In this document: one piece after another, positions 37,032-49,188 of the stretch
Position numbering within the stretch: position 1 is the stretch's first letter
Layout: the number at the start of each line of letters is the position of its first letter
NCBI RefSeq assembly: GCF_000003815.2
Contig: NC_049980.1
Location: forward strand, 20,679,037 to 20,743,036
DNA length: 64,000 bases
Direction of reading: 5' to 3'
Source: Branchiostoma floridae
Lineage: Eukaryota > Chordata > Leptocardii > Amphioxiformes > Branchiostomatidae
Made by a program: the position numbers and the translations under genes
Notes under the pieces: model-generated
Seen by the model: the letters and a program-made list of their open reading frames with translations, nothing else
Told to the model about the DNA's origin: nothing
The model's database searches: none

Positions 37032-39370
37032 AGGATGAGAAGTGTTCGTCGCAACATTCCCTGTGATGTCGGCTAGTAAGTCTGCCAACTCTTGAAGCAC
37101 ACAACATGGCAGATAGTTTTGTAACCTTTGTGTAATATCTGGTAGTCGACAAAGTTTCAGGACTGTGAAATAATAATGCCAACTATAACTACTCTTTATT
37201 CAGGAGATGTTTTTGCCAGGAAGAAGCCATTATGAAGTGCTAAGTTCCCAAATGCAATTTTTTAATTAAAAGTTTAACATAAATTGTTCAAAGCATTCAG
37301 CGGATGAAAACAGTTTGAATGCAAATGGCTGGATAGCAGAGATGAGTGTACTAATTCCCTGGGTTAATTGAATACATGTAATACTATATGAATGTTGTAT
37401 AAAGTGTACTGTCGTGTTTGTTGTTACTGATAGGTAAAATGTCCAACAATAGTTATATAAAACTGCCTGTTTAAAAGTGTTTTATTTCAAGGAAAGATTG
37501 TTCGTTTCCGCTCTCTGACAGTATCTGCTATATTTTATATAGTCCAAGCCAAGCCTGTAATTTTGGTGCCAGATCAATGCATCTTGTGAGTTGTTGTAGA
37601 CAACGTAAGAAATCAGACTATTAAGGAAACTTTGTCTCAGTATAAATGTACATGTAAGTATCTATCGAGCCCTGAATTATGATCAGTGAGAGTTTGTGTT
37701 ACACAGACTAGGAACAACATGTAGGGAAAATTTCTCTCGCCACATTACCAGTGTTGCTCTACATGTTAAAACATGCTGTAAATTTGGACTTGTAAAGATG
37801 ATATGTATTCCATGAAGTACTTGCGGGGAGAGGTGACCTGGTTGATCCATTCAGGGAGTTTTTGTGTTGAGTTTTTCAGGATCAGCCATGCGAGACGTAA
37901 GGAAAACTGTGCCATAACAGAGGCTGTTAATATCTTCTGTGAGAAGCTGGATGATTGTGATGATACATGTTGATCTGGTTAAAGGATGAACATCTGGGTT
38001 AATTTTATAGATGTTTGTAGTTTGTACTTGTAGCGAGAGTTTTCCTGTTTGTTTTTTCAGTAGTAGGATCATCATATGGTGAGCAGAAGAAAACTAAGAT
38101 CTCGAGACTCAAGTAGCAAAGGAGTGTTATGGTCTTCAAGTAACAAAGAGTAAGAAATTGTTGTGGAAATTCGGTAGGCTTTTGTGTACTATTATATCAG
38201 AGTGATTTTTCTGTGTCCAGAAAAGGATAGAGCAGTTGGACTGTATGGAAATTGTTAGTGCAATGTTGTTTGTTGTCCAAATTTATTCAGGTCAACTGTT
38301 ATGACAGTTAGTCAATTTTTTTTAAATGTCCCGCAACTAAATTAAGATTATGAATCATTATAGCTGTTAAGTTTTTCATGTCCAGCAACTACATGTAAAT
38401 CAGCATTATAATTGTAAATTAGTGCTTGCATCCATGTGAATAGTTGGCACTTGACATTAGGTTACCCTACACTCTGCATGTAGATGAAGAGAACTGTTCT
38501 GACATGTATTCTCAAGCATGTTACATGTACAAATGTAGTTCCTAACAGACTTTCTTTTGTTGCTTTCATAAGGTTTTGGATGTTTTGTATGTACCACATG
38601 TGATAAGTTTAATGTACACAGAAATTATATAATATGCCTTATTTCTAAATCTTAGTTTATATCATTACAAAATTCATGACTGAATCATCATAGACTTCGA
38701 GCCATCTTTAAAATAGTTTTAGTTTATCTTATTTTTACTAAATTTCCTCAACTCTTCCATTTTGTAACACTTTAGTATTACAGTATTGCCTTTACTATAT
38801 GTGTGCACAACACCATATACAGCTCGTAAATCTTAGAATGTACTAGTAGAACTACTACAATGTAGTGCTTTGCTTTATATGCTACATTCCAGTGTGCTCT
38901 GAATTGACTGAATCCTTGACTAGCAATATTTGCTGCATTGCCAACATGTACCTTTGATTTGCTTTGACCATTGTGTTGTATAGCATCACTGATATAAAAT
39001 ACTTCAGCATATTGTCTTATATCTCTCAGTTTTTCCATTGTGTTCTATACCATGGTTGGGAACTCATCACATTTTATTCACAAGAAAATTAGGATTTCTT
39101 TTAGGCCTATTGGGTGCCATACAGCCCTTCATTTTGCTGGTACACTGGTTAGTACCCTTGTGAACCCTTGACAATGACATGACTTCATGTAAAAGTACCA
39201 TCTGTCAAGAAAAGGTACGATTCATTCTGAGTGCAAGGAGCTGAGTGTAAGTTTGGTCCCAAGAAGGCATTAGGGTCCAAGCCTATATATAATCACCATT
39301 GATTGTGAAATAGCGTATAAGAAACATGTACATATTTTATCTGTAGAATAAATGTATTGTTCGGGCAAGA
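37032..39370 (+). other. SNX27: SNX27 3' UTR with poly(A) signal
   Basis: About 2.3 kb of AT-rich sequence without coding features follows the stop. The canonical AATAAA at 39347-39352 (tagAATAAAtg) is the most likely cleavage signal. The call rests on position and motif; an earlier site is possible. Confidence 0.5.
39347..39352 (+). terminator. Candidate SNX27 poly(A) signal AATAAA
   Basis: AATAAA lies 2.3 kb after the SNX27 stop codon and about 550 bp from a minus-strand AATAAA (39900-39905) that could serve the convergent SLC25A46 gene. Confidence 0.5.
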
Positions 39371-39899
39371 CCGTGGACACAAGATGTCAGAGGAAAACTT
39401 GAAGTATAGAAGTAATGGGTATTGTGTTAACCAAACCTAAACAAAAGGAATTAATTCCATGGCTTCATACCTTTGCCAGGTAATTTTGTCTCATTACAAA
39501 TGAATGCAAAGAAGTGTCTTATCATGATATTTATGACTTCATTATCTGCTCCTTCCAATGTTTCCAACATGCTTCTTTTAGCTTCATGCATGCATCAAAC
39601 ATCCTCCCCTTTGTGTAGTTGCCCTTCTTCTCAGACCTGTTATTATATTGTCCTTTTGCTAAAATGATACATGAAAGTATTTGGGAACGAAGTTGAACTG
39701 GTGCGGCTAAAATCTGTTTAAAATGTCTTACTATGTCAGAAATATCTGAGAATTATAATTTCTCCAAAGTTGTTACATTGTAATGTGCACAAGATGCAAC
39801 AAATAAGCAAAACGCCACCAGAAGGACAACATGTACATAACACTGGATATTAACAATATAAAGATACAAGCAGGCACACACAATTACCTCCCTGTTAAG

Positions 39900-39905
39900 T
39901 TTATT
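39900..39905 (-). terminator. Candidate SLC25A46 poly(A) signal
   Basis: Minus-strand AATAAA (plus tttatt) about 1.1 kb past the SLC25A46 stop. If used, the two convergent genes end about 550 bp apart. The sequence 39371-41037 holds no other gene. Confidence 0.4.
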
Positions 39906-41037
39906 GGTTTGGTATTAACTACTTGTATAGACAACACATCATCTCACTGCATGCTCTGGTGCCAGATCATTTCACATACATTTGTAGCTCTTGTCCAATC
40001 CAGTCCACTACATCTGTGCTACTCGACTTGTAAGAAATCCATACAACTAGAACCTACGGGATCATGTACAACTGCTTCCAACAAGCAACATTTTCACGAA
40101 AATAAAATCCATCCACAAAATTCACATGTCAAATTTCACGACGGCATAATCTAACATTTCTGCAGCACCAGTCATGAGAATATAAATAAGGCATTATACA
40201 CATTTACAATGGTACATGTATGCTAGGTGGTCTATTCTCAATATCATACAATCATTCAATACAATTGTCCAACTTTTCAAAGGTTGCCCAAGGTTACAGG
40301 GAATTAAGTAACTTTGTCCTTTCCTTCACATTGCTATGAGAACATTAGAACAAACTGGAGACAGGACCCAGTTTAACATATATATATACATGTACATAAA
40401 TGGGCAACAAGGAATCTAATGTTGTCATTGTGACTTGAAGCAAAATCTTTTACACTCATGAACAGATCATTTGTGGCTGACTCTCCCAAGATAAGTTGTC
40501 CGACCAACAAGAGTTGATCAAAATGTTGCTTTTATATGCTTTTGCTTCAAATTTCTACATCTTGTTCTGCTATACATGTTCCATAGGAATATGAAAATTA
40601 ATGGCATAGTTTGTAGCACCTCTAGAAATGGTATTGAAATGAACATACAATGTATGCGTCATGGCGCTTTCCTGAGTTACTGCATTTATAGGCGCACATT
40701 AACATGTGCACAAGGATCCCCATAACCATAACATGCACCACTGCTGGAGCATACTGGAAACTTGGAACAAATTCATTTGTCTATTCAACAACAATCTTTT
40801 CCTACTGTCATTAAATACATCTTCAGTAAGGAATAACAAAGGTACAGAATGAAAGTGGCCAAGGCCTTCCATACATGTAGACAACATGGACAGTACAAAT
40901 TACATGTACTTAATAGACCAGATGAGTGTATTCAATACACTTTGATGATTCTGCAGTTACAGCTATTTCCTTGCTCTAGGACCATGAAGTTTCCTGCATA
41001 CACATATACACTTGACCATGATAATAACAAGCTTGCA

Positions 41038-44000
41038 CTACTGCTGTCTTTGCCTTGGTGGCGCCTTGGGTCTAGATGTAAAGTTCTCAGACATTATGTC
41101 GTAAATACATTTTGTTATCTTCAAAATGGCAGCATGGAGGAGGTACTGCAGAATCAGGGCCCCGAACCCCTTGTACAGTCCGAAGAAGCCCTCCTCTCTC
41201 ACCACGATGCGGAAGCACTCTGCCATCCCCTCATACCGCGTGTTGATGGCGAGCACCCCGGCTCCCCAGTCCGTGTTGTCGATGATTGTTCGTGTTCCCT
41301 GGATGTGCAGACGGTGCATGACCGTCTCCAGTGGAAACAGCAGGACGTCTGAGAACAGGTTACCCAGGAATGTTGCAAACAGTTCAGGGAAGTAGGTCTC
41401 CAGCATGTTGCGGTCGGCCAGCGGTTCGTCAATGTCGAACTTGTGGCGGTCCTTCCCCTGCCGCAGGAGGACAAGGGCAATGTACTGGACAACAGAGGTG
41501 ATAAGATAGTGGAGCAGACCATACAGCACCGTGGGGAGGACCAGCTTCCACACCGGGAGGAGCCGTGTGGTGGTGGGCGCGCCCCATCCCAGCAGGCGAC
41601 GGAACCCTTCCTTCACACAGTCCAGCACCCATGGGGTTTCACTGGCTATGTCACTCTGAAAAACATATAATACGTGTATACCCTGGGCCACCTGGCCAAT
41701 GTGACCACATTCTACTGACACCTTCAATAGTCTTCCCATTGACACAAGCATTAAGGATCCTAACTATAGTGACCACCTGCCCACATAAACTGGATTTTAT
41801 CTGCCCCAATTGGTCTTTTGGGGCAGTTTTTTAGTGTAATGCAATGTACATGGATATGACTGTGTTGTGACTTCTGTTAAACATTTTTTTCATTTTTTTA
41901 ACATACCCCCTAAGTTTCCCATTTGTCTCAGTATGACAATAGTTTGTTTTTTAGTCCAATGTTATAAGTGTAAACTGTAACCATCCCTCTCCCCTCCACA
42001 TTATTACATGATTATAAAAAAGACACAAACCTGGACTGTCTCTATCAGACTGGCACAGAAGAATGGCAAGGTCACGACGATGCTCAACCTAGAAAACACA
42101 TAAACTGTTGTAAAATCTTAAAAACATAGAGCTACATTTTGTCCAGTGGGAGATTTTCTATAACATATATCTTCATTATTATTTTAGTCATCTATCATCA
42201 ACATCAGTTCTGCATCTGTAGTACGCATGGTTAAAACCTCTTACTGCTGCAACCAGTCAGAGTCCATCCTATTGGGCATGACAAAACTCTAGCTTTATCC
42301 AATTTGTAAGATTATGACAAAGCACATAAATCCTAGATGGATTAATATTGTAGCCTAATGATAGGCCATTTCAGCAAAAAAAAAACATTTTTGGTGTCCA
42401 CTGATTATAACATCCCATGACCTGTCAGCAGAAACACAGGTGGAACATAGGATACTTACCCCTTCAGTGCGATGTGTTTGAAGACTTGTTTGAAGGTGCT
42501 GTGTGTGGTCACTTCCCTGGGATACATCAAACAGGGAGACATAGTAAGTTCAGTGTAAGGCACTGGCAGTTTCTGCAAGGTGTCAAATGATAACTATACC
42601 TGGGCAAACTCTGTAATGAGTCAATTGTGACTCTTTATTGAGTTGATCCATTTGCTTAAAGTTTATTAAGTAATATTCTGCCCATAAGTCTAACCTTTAC
42701 CTTAATCCACCAATGTAACATACCTTGGAAAGTCTGTGAACTCTGCTATGATACCCTCACTGCCCAGTTGGATGCCCTGCACCACAAACCTGCTGGTCAT
42801 CCCCTTCCACACAGTGGCAAAGCCCTGCAACACAACAGCTCAATGCAATGGAAGAATCCAAACTGTACACAGAGAGGGAGGAGATCTGTACCAAAATTTA
42901 GAAAAAGTACTACTTCTCCATTCCTATAGCCCTTGGACCACACAGTTGTGCAAACACTACAGCAAGGGACGAGTCCAATATGGTAGTGTAAAACATATGA
43001 TTCATTGGGTTTTTCAGTAAGAATAGTTCAATGTAATACCCCAGCAGTTGAAAACTACCAAAGACACAGTAGAGGGACCAGACTGAGCCTGGAAGTACCC
43101 TACCTGAGCTCCTTGTATCTTCAACATCACATTCAGGACTGAGAAGGGCTGGAGATGGTAGCGGTAGGAGCAATGGTGGACCTGAGAGAAACACACAAAC
43201 AAACTAAGTGAGACTAACCATATCTTGTTATATGCCAGCTAAAAGAAATCTTACATTTTAGGTGATATTTTGTTTTCCTAAACTTCCCTCGAAGCAGCTG
43301 CTGTTTCCCTGTTCAAGGCAATGCTGCACCCTGAACACCCACTACATGACCTGGTGCCCGCCCAGAGACTGTCAGCTACTGGAAGAACACTAAGAAACAG
43401 TCAGAACATCTCAGTGCCATTTGCCAGAACGAAAAGACTGAAGCAGTCTTTCGTGCACTGTGCCCTCAGACTGTATAACAATTCTGCATAGCACATAGCG
43501 TGTATGTTTAACGTTTCGACTATGACTGTTTAGTAAAATTATTGTACATATTGTACCCAATTCAGGGAGGCTTGTATAGCTCCCCCTGCCTATGTACTTT
43601 TGAGGAATGATAATAAATAAAATCCGTAAACACAAAGACATGTCCATACTTTATATGGACGGATTCATCTCATTCAAAAGTGCAAATGTATAGTAAGATA
43701 AAGTAAGAATGGGATTGCCTGTTCAATCAATGTTCAGACAGCTGATCCCATCTGGACTAATGATTGTTACTCCATGGTCCCAATCGGATACACACCAGAC
43801 TGGATATTCCCAACACTTATCTTTTATCACAGCACCAAGTGCTACAGACCAGAAAGGACTGATTAAACAGAACAATATTCAAAAGTTAACGTTTGGAAAG
43901 GATGACATCTTTACCTGGCACTGTCGTCTGAAGACAATACATGGATGGGACAGCACATTCTCAGTCAGAAGGCTGGCCAGCCCAACTCCAAACCCTGCAA

Positions 44001-44928
44001 AACGCTGCATCTGAACTGCATGAACAAGAAAATAAACAAGTTCCTCATAGGAATGTCAGACCAGAACATTTCTGACTGACATTTGAAGAAGATAAGTATT
44101 GAAGCTACGTTTTTTGAAATCCAGAATACTTCAATGTCATTATGATTATATACGGTACTCTAAAAAAATTCCCGCTGTCTTCTTTGGTGGTAAAAGTTAA
44201 AACGTTACTATTACGACAGCTAGTAACAGTGTGACTACTTGAGGGACCCGGAGTAAAGGTATGCTTGTTGTCCGCTAGTGATCAGAGAGAAATAAATTCT
44301 AACACACCTGGTCCGATGAGGTTATTACTAGGAGATATAGCGTTAACCTCTTTGCCTTAGTAGTCTAATCTTGGTAAATGGGCTATCAAAAAAAAGGAGA
44401 ATGGGGGGCGGAAGAGGTAGGATGGGATAGGGGGCGGGTCAAAAATATGGATTGGACAGGGGATTTGGGTAAAAGAAACCTGGATTGGACAGGGGTGGGT
44501 GGGTCAAAAGAAACCTGGGTTGGACAGGGTGGTTGGGTCAAGAAACCTGGATTTATTATCATTATCAATATTGATAAAAGCTCCTTGTTATAAGAGACTA
44601 TGCGCATGAAAAGTAGCAAACATTACCGTACAGATCACAGATGTTCAAAAACGTCGGCCTAAAAACTACAACACCAGGCGAGAGCTGTTATGGTCTGGCA
44701 ATGTTGACAACAGGCCAGGTACTTTTTTCATGTTCGTGAGAAAGTGGGGAGGGGGGCGGTGCATAACGTACCGACTGAGTACTGTTTGGGCGTCCCCATG
44801 TCCACGTCACGCAGGACACGTTGCTGCGCCTCTCCGTTCTCGTCACCTGACAGCTGCTCGTCCCCTGTCCTCCTCTGCCCGGCCCCAAAACCCTCCCTGT
44901 CCCCACCCACGGGCGTGCGGCGAGTCAT
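41038..44928 (-). CDS. SLC25A46: Mitochondrial outer-membrane carrier-like protein SLC25A46
   Basis: Seven exons: 44928-44772, 44015-43915, 43181-43104, 42824-42724, 42516-42460, 42088-42031, 41655-41038. The total is 1,170 nt, giving 389 aa (human about 418). SLC25A46 is an outer-membrane member of the mitochondrial carrier family, the Ugo1 relative that works in fusion/fission and lipid balance. Diagnostic stretches are [60 protein letters not shown] and [20 protein letters not shown]. The N-terminal 50 residues are charged and poorly conserved, as in relatives. Exon 2 takes the acceptor ttcatgcag at 44016-44017, because the alternative at 44011-44012 breaks the frame. It is transcribed towards SNX27. 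Confidence 0.95.
43288..43625 (+). mobile_element. LINE 3' end fragment in an SLC25A46 intron
   Basis: Plus-strand 43288-43491 reads as the end of a non-LTR reverse-transcriptase [23 protein letters not shown], then [20 protein letters not shown], then NSA and TAG. The RT-KR-x3-SF-x7-RLYN ending is typical of LINE ORF2 C-termini. A short 3' UTR ending aataataaataaaat follows. It is antisense to SLC25A46 and truncated at its 5' end. Confidence 0.8.
44421..44555 (+). repeat. G-rich minisatellite in SLC25A46 intron 1
   Basis: About four degenerate units of 32-35 bp of type ggattggacaggggtgggtg followed by ggtcaaaagaaacct. The plus strand is G-rich with several GGG runs per unit, so the non-template strand of SLC25A46 is C-rich. 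It lies 217 bp from the exon 1 donor. Confidence 0.8.
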
Positions 44929-47086
44929 CGCGACCTGGGACAGCGAACAGGAAGTGCAGGGAATGCTGGGAGTGGGGCGTGACGCCTCACCTGAACTGGG
45001 TGAACGTTGCCCCTGGTTACCGAGTAGCCCCACCCTATCCTGGCTAGACAAACAACAAAACTGACGGAATCGCAATCAGGACACCGGAATTTAAAAAAAA
45101 AATGTGAACATATCTAGACTTATCTGCGCGAAGCATTCTGGGACCCCATAGATAATTGATAACCCATGTCAGATGTCAGATCATGTCACCAAAACTCGAC
45201 AAAGTCTCAAATGGTTTCAAATCGTCACAGGCGAACCGATTTTGTGTATAGTATTATGACGTCACAAGCTGTTTGTTTGTGCTGCTGTTGTGGCTTTCGT
45301 GATTATGAGCTCTGCAGATTTTAATAGAGTAGAGTTTACTTTGCAAACCAAACTGCGAGGGTGCGTGATCGGACATGTCGGAACTGTAACATCCTGAAGA
45401 TAGGGACAACGGAAGTCTCCTACGCAGAGCTATTTCTCTCGATGGAATCTGCAAAGTAGACTCCTTTAAGAGGGTACGGAGGTGTTTCCGCTTTTCCTGG
45501 CGGACGTCATGTTCATCAGGTCCTGATCTGAGATACGTGTTGCAATATTGCTACATTTTGTTCATGATAGTTGTGATGACTTTTGCAACTTGGTAAGAGA
45601 GAATGTTGTGAAATGCGATTTATACAGATCAAGGCGTCATTGTACAAGACCGAAATGCTGCAAAGGTGAAAAGACATGCACAGTATGCACGGCTGATAGT
45701 CGGTTCAGCACCAAGGACATGTAGTTACAGTGTGAACTGTTGACACTTGGGTCAGTACCAAGAATAGGCAGCCTCTATCAGCATCACGCTCTGTGGATCG
45801 CTGGACAGATAGTAGAATTGACCAAATACATGTAGTATGCTAGGGGAGTCCGTCGGCTGTGGGGTTTAATTGGCGAGCCACGGAGACTGCGGGGTCGCTG
45901 TGTTCTTAACGCCCACTCTCTTGAAATTGAGAAAGGGTTGTACTAAAAATACCGAAAAAAATGTAACTATTGTAATTCAAAACCGATGGAAGACTGAATA
46001 CATTTTACTTCTAACTGCCCCTCTAACGACCAGGAAAGAAAAGCGCTATTCGAAGAGGCCTGAAAATCCCACAAAGATCCAAACGTTTACTTACGAAAAG
46101 AACCTACTTAAAACCCACTCATATTGCAGAAAAAGTGGAACACTTCGTCTTCTACTGTCTCTAAAAAAGAAGTGAAACCCAAAAAGCAAGACTGTAGTTC
46201 TCATCAGTCCTTATCAAAATAGTCACTTGTCCCCACTGTTATAAATAACATTATTATCTATACTTGAGTCTATTTTCCATATACTGTATTTTTCAGTATT
46301 TTTCCATATACTGTATTTTTCATGTCAGAATTAGTCCTCTAATCGGTGCCTATAGAGCTAATAGGTTCGAAGCGGGTCGCGAAAAATTGAACCCTAAGGC
46401 CGGACGACTCTCCTAGGCTAGCAAACTATTCCCTTTATTTGACCTTCTTTCATTTACCCAGCAATCCGCGGACCCTACAGTGCACGGATATTACTTTGTA
46501 GTCTTTGCTGAAATAAATACAATACAGATGCAAATATAAGAATCATCAATAAAGTACAACTTTAATGGACGAAGCTGTGATTTTTTCATACAACACACTG
46601 AGGTATTACACAGAATACGTTTCTTACCCATACATTAAATGGATAAACTGGCCTTGATTAGGAATTGGGTCCAGCACAGCAAGTAGATTTTATGAATGAC
46701 ATCAGTACGCATTGATTTTCACCTGATTTCGGGGGAAAAAAAAAGAATTTTGTTACCCTTCAGCATTGATTGACATATGACAAAAATGTAAAAATATATC
46801 AGGGCCTTGTTGGTTGTGATACCAAGTCAAGTCAAGTCTCTTCAAGTCAAGTCTGGGGTACCGGTCTCCAAATTTGAAAATACAGTGTATATGGGCATCT
46901 TGTTTTTACCCATTTTTTCTCGCCCAAGTGCATTGAATTTGTAGTCAGCATAAGGTGTCATCCACAAAATTTACCTAATGTGACCTTATACCTAAATCAG
47001 TAGTTTTATCTATACTCGTACATTTTATCACTTAACATATACGTGAGATACGCTATCGTCCCGGGGGTGTGGAACGAGAGGGAAAG
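44929..47086. other. Intergenic region between SLC25A46 and the PRDM gene
   Basis: No convincing gene. The part next to 44929 should contain the SLC25A46 promoter. At 46271-46323 a segment of about 26 bp with catatactgtatttttca is tandemly duplicated. At about 46823-46855 there is an (aagtc)n run like that at 62197. A minus-strand AATAAA at 46434-46439 could end the PRDM transcript. Confidence 0.5.
46434..46439 (-). terminator. Candidate poly(A) signal of the PRDM gene
   Basis: Minus-strand AATAAA about 650 bp after the PRDM stop codon at 47087-47089. No closer canonical signal was noticed. Confidence 0.4.
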
Positions 47087-49188
47087 CTACGCTGAGGCTT
47101 CGCTCTGCTCGTCTGTTTCGGTCTCGTTCCCAGGCTCCTGTTGACAGTCCCCGGATGTTCTCTGATGTCTGCTGAGCTGGGTGGCCTGGGAGAAACGTCT
47201 TTTACACTTGCCACATCTTTGGTCGCGGAGAAGAGAGGAAAAGAAGAGATAGAGAAAAAAAAGTGGTGACTTAACTTGGTCGCTGCCATCAAGTGTCTCA
47301 AGGAGCAATTATTCACAGTGCCGCTAGGTGCGTGATTTAACCACGCTATCTAAACTCAGCACAAAAAGTTAGGAAACTTGGTTTCGGCCCATCATATCAC
47401 CGTAAAGATTGAATCAATTGCATTGCATGTCGTTGTTAATTACCCTCTATAATGATTTTCCATCGATAATGATCGCACATGCATTGGTTGAACTCGTGAG
47501 TAGGTCACGAAAGGATTTCCCGACCTATTCATTAAATATACAGGTCCGTTGTTTAATCAATAGTTAGCATATCTTCGCTCTAAATGATTCCACATTCGTT
47601 AAGATCACGCTTTTGTGTCCTCTGCGTCATGGGAAATTTGGTGGATGATTGGTCCCAACAAGGACTGACATCTCCCTGCCAATGCCAGACCCAGTGTTGG
47701 TAGCGAAATTTCGGCACTTCTGTTACGCACTTCGATAGCCAGCTCTGGTGTTCCACCTTAGAACGTTGAATCATCACAACTTTGGCATCATTGTTAAGTG
47801 TAATTAATGAAATTTCAAATGATACATGACACAATGCGTTTCCAAACATTGTGCTCTAAAGTGCTCAAAAGGGGCAAAGTCCTAAGAACTAAAGAATCAT
47901 AACATTTATGGCATTCTTAATCCTGAGTCTTGATGGTGATAATTTAAGAGTGTGGCTTGGTGGATGGGTAGATGAATAGATGGAAGAAACAAACACACAC
48001 CACTGTCACCGTTAGTACAACACACACCATATAAGTACGTAGACGACAAAACCACAATAAGGTAAACGTAGACTTTTATGGGACAAAATGATCACATCAT
48101 GCAACTGTGACATGCATTTTGTGATTCACAACCTTTTTACATGTTTGTAAGATATGTTATGTACATGTGAGTCTGAACTAGGCGAATGAACAATTGTTTA
48201 TACGACAAACAGACAGTTTTCCCACACTACAGACGTTTGTCGCTATGACATGTCAATGATTTCATAGTAACGTTGGTCAGTTGGTGTTAACTACTACAAA
48301 CAAATGTATATATAAACTGGAAAAATGCAAATTTAGGGTAAGTTTTTTTTTCTCATGCCTTTGTGTGGGGCATTTTGCGACTATATCCCGTTCATCACAG
48401 AGGTTGTCTGAGGACTAACTCATGCAAATCTACCCCTCTGTCGTTGACGTTCGGGGGCGGTTACCTAAAGGGTCTCTCCCCCGTGTGTGTCCGGATGTGG
48501 TTGTTGAGAGTGGTGGCCCCGGCGAACGCTCGGCCACAGTACCCACACTTGAAGGGCCGATCGCTGGAATGTGTCACCACGTGGTTCCGCAGGTCTATTG
48601 GCTTGTGGGGAAATAAAATTGTAATTAGGCAGTGCCATTTATCGTACTTGCTGCTTGGGAGAAGGTGTTGGCCAAAACTGGAAGACACAAATCATGCAAA
48701 CGGACACAGTGCCACAGACTACTAGTATACCTGGGAAAAGGCCTGTGTGCAGTGGCCACACTGGTATGGCCTGTCCGGGTTACGGGAGCACACGTGCATC
48801 TGCAGCAACACTCTCTGTGTAAACGTCTTGAAGCACTGGCCACATTTCCACAGGTTCCAGTCGGAGAAATCGCTGTTCCTGCCCGCGGACGATAGCTGCG
48901 ATGTCCCCTGTGCGTCCCGCTGTCCCAGCACCTCGGCCTGGTCAGGTGACGACTGAGTAACTGTGTTGTTAGGGCGCCTCTGGCGGCTCGGCCTAGCGCT
49001 GAATATCCCCGTGTGTTTGGGCGGGTTTGTCCGGAAAGAGCTATACCGTGAGGATCTGTTCTGGGACGAAGCTGTGTGTCCGTTGAGTGAGGCCGTGTCG
49101 GAAGAATCAGTCTCTATTTTGTCAGCTTCCATCTCGGATGATGATTGACTCCCGCTCTTCTGCAATACCATGGTTACCGATGGTGGCG
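47087..49188 (-). other. PRDM zinc-finger exons
   Basis: Exon 49188-48731 carries a Ser-rich linker and finger 1, and ends at the start of finger 2 ([10 protein letters not shown]); exon 48601-48465 completes finger 2 and holds finger 3. Exon 47216-47087 completes finger 4 and ends DEQSEASA-stop. Fingers 2-4 are joined by links near the TGERPF type. Finger 1 ends in cysteine rather than histidine. Confidence 0.88.

Noticed and set aside
41126-41670. Several frames on both strands over the last SLC25A46 exon
   Set aside because: Only the frame matching SLC25A46 is conserved; the others are shadows of a GC-rich exon.
45870-46175. 101-codon plus-strand frame between SLC25A46 and the PRDM gene
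   Set aside because: Lys-rich and low-complexity, with no motif, no splice support and no conserved family.
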